Source: Strongylocentrotus purpuratus
Taxonomy: Eukaryota; Echinodermata; Echinoidea; Camarodonta; Strongylocentrotidae
Assembly: GCF_000002235.5 (NCBI RefSeq)
Contig: NW_022145594.1
Coordinates: 20,737,390-20,801,389 of the forward strand
Direction of reading: 5' to 3'
Length of the DNA: 64,000 bases
Part shown: positions 58,001 to 64,000 of the stretch, piece by piece
Numbering within the stretch: position 1 is the first letter of the stretch
Layout of the letters: each line of letters begins with the position of its first letter
Translations under genes and position numbers: made by a program
Notes under the pieces: model-generated
What the model was told of the DNA's origin: nothing
The model's input: only the letters and a program-made list of their open reading frames with translations
Databases searched by the model: none

Positions 58001-61000
58001 TTGGTAGATTGTTTTTAAACAATTGATTGGAGAATCAGATGCAAAAGTTAGGAGTTCAAATCCCCCTGCATGGTATCCATGTCCTCTCGGGCATGATGTT
58101 AATCTACAATGTACATTTGCCACTCCTCACCCAAGAGAGAAATGAGAACTGCCGTAGAGCGTACGTTGTTAGAGCGTGTGTCGAATCACTTAAACAAGGA
58201 TTCCAAAAGTGTGCAAATCACCTGAAAAAAATTATTTGTGTACATGTATACATACTGTATATACATGTAGCTAGAAAGTTTAAAATCAACCTCAGATTAT
58301 TTTTTTTTACCTGACATTCTGTAGGTAAACGTTTCAAAAGTATAAAAATAATAAACGATAACATTCAACCCCATGTTCATGTTTTGGTAATTGGTGCACT
58401 TAAAGAATTCTTGATTTTTACCCAGGTAGAAACACTTTACCTCGAACTCTAACCAAAACCGCAACCCTAACTATATTTTTGAGCACTTTAATACTAATGG
58501 AGACTTCGGTGGTAAGCAGGTTTTATTATCATTTTTTTAAAATTTTGTATGTAGCACCCCTTGTTGGTCGATTCCTGTTACTGTCCGTTATTGGCGAGAA
58601 TTGGTAGTCTGTTTTGAAACAAGTTTTGAAACAATTATAAATCTTTAGTGGGTTTATTCATTAAAAAAAAAGATTTTCTTGGTAAACTACATGTACATTG
58701 TAGACGTAAGCTAGTACATTCAATTCTTGTAGTCACTGTCAATGGTTGAAATAAGTGCTATTATTCTTCATTTGGACTTTTGAAGTACCCTTGTGATGAC
58801 TGCTGTGTGAGCCTGTGAGGGTTATCCTTGCTTGTCCTCTGCCTGTCTTCGTTCGTCTCGTAACCCACCAACTCTAATGAGGCAGATTGAATCACCGAAA
58901 AGGGAGCCGGATTAATCCCTTCCGTTCCCGGCCCGCTAACGCATCGGAAATGAATCAGGTCTCTGCCATCAGCCTGCTACACTCACAAGACGACAGAAAA
59001 GACCCCCAGCTTTTTCGGAAGACCGTCTAGTCTACCCTGTGGGCCATGGCGCCCCTTTGGTTCACTCCCAACCTCCGCGTAACCTCCATTGGAGAGTCTG
59101 TGAAGCTGAGACTACTCATTTTGAACAATGTTAAAGATATTGAGGAAATGTTCATCCATGTTGCATAACTTGATGCTTACATGTTTGAAGATTTCCTAGC
59201 ATTTTTCTCAGGAAGACCAAGAAAGTTGGTCTGCCGGTGTAGACTAGGCGCTGATTGCGGTTGTCTTCTTTCGGAAGATATTAATTGTGCAATTTCTGCT
59301 CTGTCTTTTCTTCATGGTGGCATACAAGTATATCTTTTTGCCATGATTCTACAGTATGTGTGCATCGTGTGGGAAAATGAATTTCAATCTCGTAACAGGT
59401 TCTGGTCCACAAACTTATGTGATAAATGTCAAATCAGTATTTTCAAGAATACTTTGACTTTCATAAATGCTTTTGTTTCCTTGAGAACTTTTTTCTTCTT
59501 CCAAGGGGTCAATGTTAATGTTTCTGGAAGAAAATTATTTGACTTTCTTACTCATCTGAACACATTTTTCAAGATTAGGGTTAAAATATTAAGCTACATA
59601 TTCCACGGAATCCACCATCCCAATTCCCAAGTAACGTACATACAGGGTACCTTGGGGTAATTTGCTCATTTATAGTAAGCTGGGTAAAGGACTGATTCCA
59701 AGATAACAAAAATTATTATTTTAGGAAATGGATTCTCAAATCTTAGACCATTTTATTTTTGCACTTGATGTGATACTTTGTTTTCAATATTTATTTATTT
59801 TTGTTTTTCTTGCCAAATGACCATTATTGATGGTTTGCAATGGGATCAGTCACCTATTTCAGTTTTATTTTCATTGTTTGAATCAAAAGCTATAACATCC
59901 ATTTTCTGGTGTGATAGGCATATGAATATTACCTCCCCTACATGGTAATGTACGGGACCTTGCTCAAACAAGGCATACACTTTCCTACACATGAATATGT
60001 TAATACTCTGATCTAATCATATTCATTGGTCCTAATTAACTTCACACCTCCCAACAGGATATTACCAATTTGTGCTTGGTAGACTGTTCAGACTACAGAC
60101 AGTTATACAAGTGTTGTATTAAAAAAACGTATCAAGAATCGTTGTATTGTGAAAGGAGCATACAGGCTAGATAAACAACATTGTATAAAGAAACGTATAC
60201 AGAAACGATCTTGAAGTGTCAGCTGGCTTATCATCAGTGAAAAGTCCTGGCAAATTATGCGATTTGTGTAACATGATGTGACGTTCAGACTAAAGCGTAT
60301 TTTGTTTGTTTTTATATATTTTTTAAAATAGTTTTCATTCAAATGATGCTCAAAACATGTGTTTCGCTATATGATGTTTTAATGTGACGTTTCTTTGTAC
60401 GGCGTTTAAAAAAAATGATATACATGTGGTGTATGTATAGTTGTATACCATGAATTATGTTAGTCTGAATGTAGGGTTAGATTGTCAGGTCCCTATCATG
60501 AGGTTGATGCCTAATATAATGTATGTTATTAATAGAGAGAGAGAGAGAGAGAGAGAGATGGATAGAGAGATTGAAAATAAAAACAAAAACACAAAACCCT
60601 GATGCGACATTGTCTTGACATTATTCCATAAGTATTGGCAAGCAACTTAAGTCAGAAATACAGTAACCAGAATAAATGTCTTGGTGAAATGATAAATGTA
60701 GAGGAGTGAACAAAATTAGAAACCTTGTTTTCCAAGAATGCAGCGAGAAATAACATGGGAGTGGTCAGCAATTTTAAGGGTTATGGTAAAAAAAATTAAA
60801 GAGCTGTTGCAATTTTCGTGGAAAAACTGCGGATCATATTTTTACACATTCAAGTGTCTAGCTGTGCCAGTAGCCCTAATACAATGTACCAGCTCTAATA
60901 TAATGTGGTACATCTATGATCTGTGACTTTTCAGACATTCAGCTGGTTTTTCAAGGATTTTAGCAACGCTTTGAATAGATTGGAATGCCGTCTCCCACTA

Positions 61001-61756
61001 TAAAACCAGTTAGAGCTACTGATCTTCCGATCCTTTTGTCATTTTCAAAGGGACTAAAACACCTTCGTCCTTTGAGCTGGAATGTGTCGGTGTCGGGGAA
61101 ACAAAACCTGAAAGAATCTTTTAAGCAGAAAAAAAGGATTTAGACAAAAATTAAGGTTGACATTTCAATGAACTGTCTGATAAGAGATATGAAGTTTCAT
61201 TGGTCGAATCAACGCAGATACAGTGCTAAAAAAAGATATGGTTACATTCTCAAAATCAGAAGATTTACATTATCCCAAACGTTTAACTAACCAAAGTTGC
61301 ATTCTGGGCTAACATTTGATAGTAAGTGGTATGCTACAAGCCTACAATGTATTTGAATCTTGACCCAGATTTTAAAAAAAAAAGTTGTCTTGTGTACATG
61401 GACTTTGTAGTTTGTACTTCTGATATACATGTAAATTTATAATCAGAAAAGTGACTTGCATGTTGCATCTTGCTACATACAGTGCCAGTGGTCTCCAACA
61501 GGTACATTAATAGTTCATGTATTATTATTTTAAAAAGAGCTCTGTGGGGGGTCTTCTCTTCTCGAGCTACACTTAAATCTATCTCTTCCTCTTTCCGTGC
61601 AATGTTTCTTCTTTCCTCGTGACCACTTACAAACTACAAGCTGGTTTGTAACGCTGAACATTTTTATTTTTTTATGACAGAGGGATTTTTTCAGTAGCTT
61701 TCCCTTTCATCCTTAATTACCTTTGATTTGAACGGGAACAAGGAAGTGTTATGGAC
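55015..61756. other. Stretch without a recognised gene
   Basis: Possible large first intron of a gene beyond the window. Two GC-richer islands (about 57395-57720 and 58850-59110) stand out; neither gives a protein I recognise. A (GA)n run is at 60535-60560. Confidence 0.4.
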
Positions 61757-62520
61757 TTTGTACCTTCAAAGTCCAGGGCCCGGTTTCGTGAAACAGTCAT
61801 ACATTGTACGTATAAGTTTATGTAGACTGTACTTTGTACATTCAAAGGCCAGGGCCCGGTTTTGTGAAACAGTCATACATAGTACGTATAAGTTTATGTA
61901 GACTGTACTTTGTACATTCAAAGGCCAGGGCTTGGTTTCGTGAAACAGTCATACATTGTACGTATAAGATTATGTAGACTGTACTTTGTACATTCAAAGG
62001 CCAGGGCTTGGTTTTGTGAAACAGTCATACATTGTACGTATAAGTTTATGTAGACTGTACTTTGTACATTCAAAGGCCAGGGCTTGGTTTCGTGAAACAG
62101 TCATACATTGTACGTATAAGATTATGTAGACTGTACTTTGTACATTCAAAGGCCAGGGCTTGGTTTTGTGAAACAGTCATACATTGTACGTATAAGTTTA
62201 TGTAGACTGTACTTTGTACATTCAAAGGCCAGGGCTTGGTTTTGTGAAACAGTCATACATAGTACGTATAAGATTATGTAGACTGTACTTTGTACATTCA
62301 AAGGCCAGGGCTTGGTTTTGTGAAACAGTCATACATTGTACGTATAAGTTTATGTAGACTGTACTTTGTACATTCAAAGGCCAGGGCTTGGTTTCGTGAA
62401 ACAGTCATATATTGTATGTATAAGTTTATGTAGACTGTACTTTGTACATTCGAAGGCCAGGGCCCGGTTTCGTGAGACCGTCAAACTTACAAGTTTATGT
62501 ACTTTGTACATTCAAAGGCC
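61757..62520. repeat. 76-bp minisatellite, about ten units
   Basis: TTTGTACATTCAAAGGCCAG recurs at 61833, 61909, 61985 and so on to 62441. Each unit continues with GGTTTCGTGAAACAGTCATA and TATAAGTTTATGTAGACTGT. Units are over 90% alike; degenerate copies continue to about 62680. A short inner palindrome GTTTCGTGAAAC is present. Confidence 0.92.
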
Positions 62521-63774
62521 AGGGCCCAGTTTCATGAAACGGTTGTACGTACAAGTTTGTCGAGAACCCATTTAAGGAAGTCAGTGAACTTGTACTTAGG
62601 ATGGTATCTTTAAAAAGAACGATGCCCTGATGTACATTCAAAAGCCAGGGTGGTGTTTCATGAAACCGTCATACGTACAAGTTCATCGACAACCCATTTT
62701 TACTTAACATGCCTTTCAATGGGATGTCAGTGAACTTGTACTTTGGAAGTTATCTTGAAACAATGCACTGGTGTACAAGACATGTTTATGTACAAGTGTA
62801 TGGTAGCATTTGAGGCTACTCTCAAGGATGTTAATAGCACTGGAAGAAGAAGTTCATGAATGAAGGGAATTTGTAAACTTCAAATCAAGCTGTCTTGAAG
62901 CTTGACATATCAATTATTTAAAAGAGGGGAAGTGAGTATTATTTAATGACGGGAACCGAGTTAAGTAGAAGGAAATACAGAATTTGATCGATATTGAATA
63001 AAGCAAATTACTGATCACTAATAAATAAGTAATATTTGAAAGAGAATCGATACTGTATTCAGGCTCTAACACAAACATTATTTTAAATTAAGTTTCGGAC
63101 TGAACTTTAGTTTCTACATGTAAATTGCGTCCTATGTAGAAATTCTTTTTAACATTTCTTTTTATGTGGGTGCCTGTTATAGTGTCAAACATTACTGCTA
63201 TTCAGGGACTTTGGGAGAATATACAGCACCTTGCAAAAATCTTTTTTGTTTGTTTTTGGTGGCCCGATCTGTTAGATAAATTATTTACACTAAACACAGT
63301 CATCTTAATGCTACCGACCAACCGTGCAAATGACTCATTGAAAGCCACTTGAAAGTCAATAGAAACACATGTGCACCCCATTGGTATCTGTACAATGCAA
63401 GTTGTGGGCGTTCTTTCTTTGAAAATTAGATTTAGATACTTGCCCTGCCTCAGATTTCTTTGTGATGACTATACCTGTACATTGATTGTTAGGTCCAGTC
63501 ATGTTGTGGGGGCTAATTCTGTTTGGTCATCTTTTGTGCAATGGTATTTATTTTTCTAGGAATAGTGCTTGAATTTGTAGTACAAGTCATGGTTGCTCAA
63601 AGTATGTAGACCTGCAATGTACATTACACATACTGCAAATGTACATGTACATGTAGATGTGATTTTAGTTTCGGTACTTTCATTTTAGATTCATCTCTGT
63701 TGAGGGGAAGAAGTGTTTGGGAAGTGCATTACATTGCATTGCTTATGAAAACATCCTCTCGCTTTCTACATGTT

Positions 63775-63850
63775 GATCTCTCCCTCTCTCTATCTCTCTC
63801 TCTTCCTCACTCTCCCTCACTCTCCCTCACTCTCCCTCACTCTCCCTTCA
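63775..63850. repeat. (CT)n / (CACTCTCCCT)n microsatellite
   Basis: CTCT repeats followed by four CACTCTCCCT decamers. No gene recognised from here to the end of the window. Confidence 0.9.
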
Positions 63851-64000
63851 CTTTCACTTTGGAAGCTTCCTATTACATTTAGGCCTACTGTACATGAATT
63901 AATGTCAGTATTTAATCAAAATTCAACATACATGTACACAAGCAGGTCCACGAAATCACATGGTTTGACACTTGACAGACCATTTTGTGAATGAGCAATT

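Noticed and set aside
59181..59660. 159-codon plus-strand frame
   Set aside because: No family resemblance, no clear splice context and composition like the surrounding AT-rich DNA.

Overview
The window is animal nuclear DNA, most likely from an echinoderm and probably a sea urchin. Genes have short exons and long AT-rich introns, and the sequence is dense with small DNA transposons (MITEs), poly-G/C tracts and non-LTR retrotransposon remains. A tandem ZU5-UPA-death-domain family also fits an echinoid. No species marker is visible, so the organism is an inference.

Layout, all main genes on the plus strand. (1) 1-4400: repeats, a Penelope-like fragment and tRNA-like pseudogenes. (2) 4404-21550: a tandem cluster of ZU5-UPA-death-domain genes. 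A first unit enters from the left and shows two UPA exons and a death-domain (DD) exon (4404-7091). A second, reduced unit has one short exon and a DD exon (8478-9624). A third, nearly complete unit has two duplicated acidic exons, ZU5, three UPA exons and DD (11244-20330). A lone UPA-like exon follows (21437-21547). The third unit carries an HFS motif at the ZU5/UPA junction, as in self-cleaving PIDD. (3) 21.5-29.3 kb: repeats only, including a ~110-bp satellite, a ~212-bp tandem repeat and a Tc1/mariner-type MITE. (4) 29394-39056: a complete ten-exon fibrillarin gene (309 aa), the 2'-O-methyltransferase of box C/D snoRNPs. (5) 39-54 kb: a 1.3-kb (GAT/GGT)n tract, and a TTAA-flanked MITE split by a 3.3-kb non-LTR retrotransposon. 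(6) 54.2-55.0 kb: a CpG-rich promoter-like segment and possible 5' non-coding exon; the rest to 64 kb holds no gene I can recognise.

The most notable observation is in the fibrillarin gene. Introns 2 and 4 each contain a box C/D snoRNA with C, D', C' and D boxes and a terminal stem. Both copies carry the same D' guide, complementary for 16 and 13 nt to a conserved large-subunit rRNA segment. The methyltransferase gene would therefore produce guide RNAs for its own enzyme in the same transcript.

Several transposons are sharply delimited by inverted repeats and target-site duplications. One hAT-type MITE sits on a splice donor of the ZU5-UPA gene and has duplicated it. Two members of one 6-bp-duplication MITE family sit in fibrillarin introns 5 and 9.
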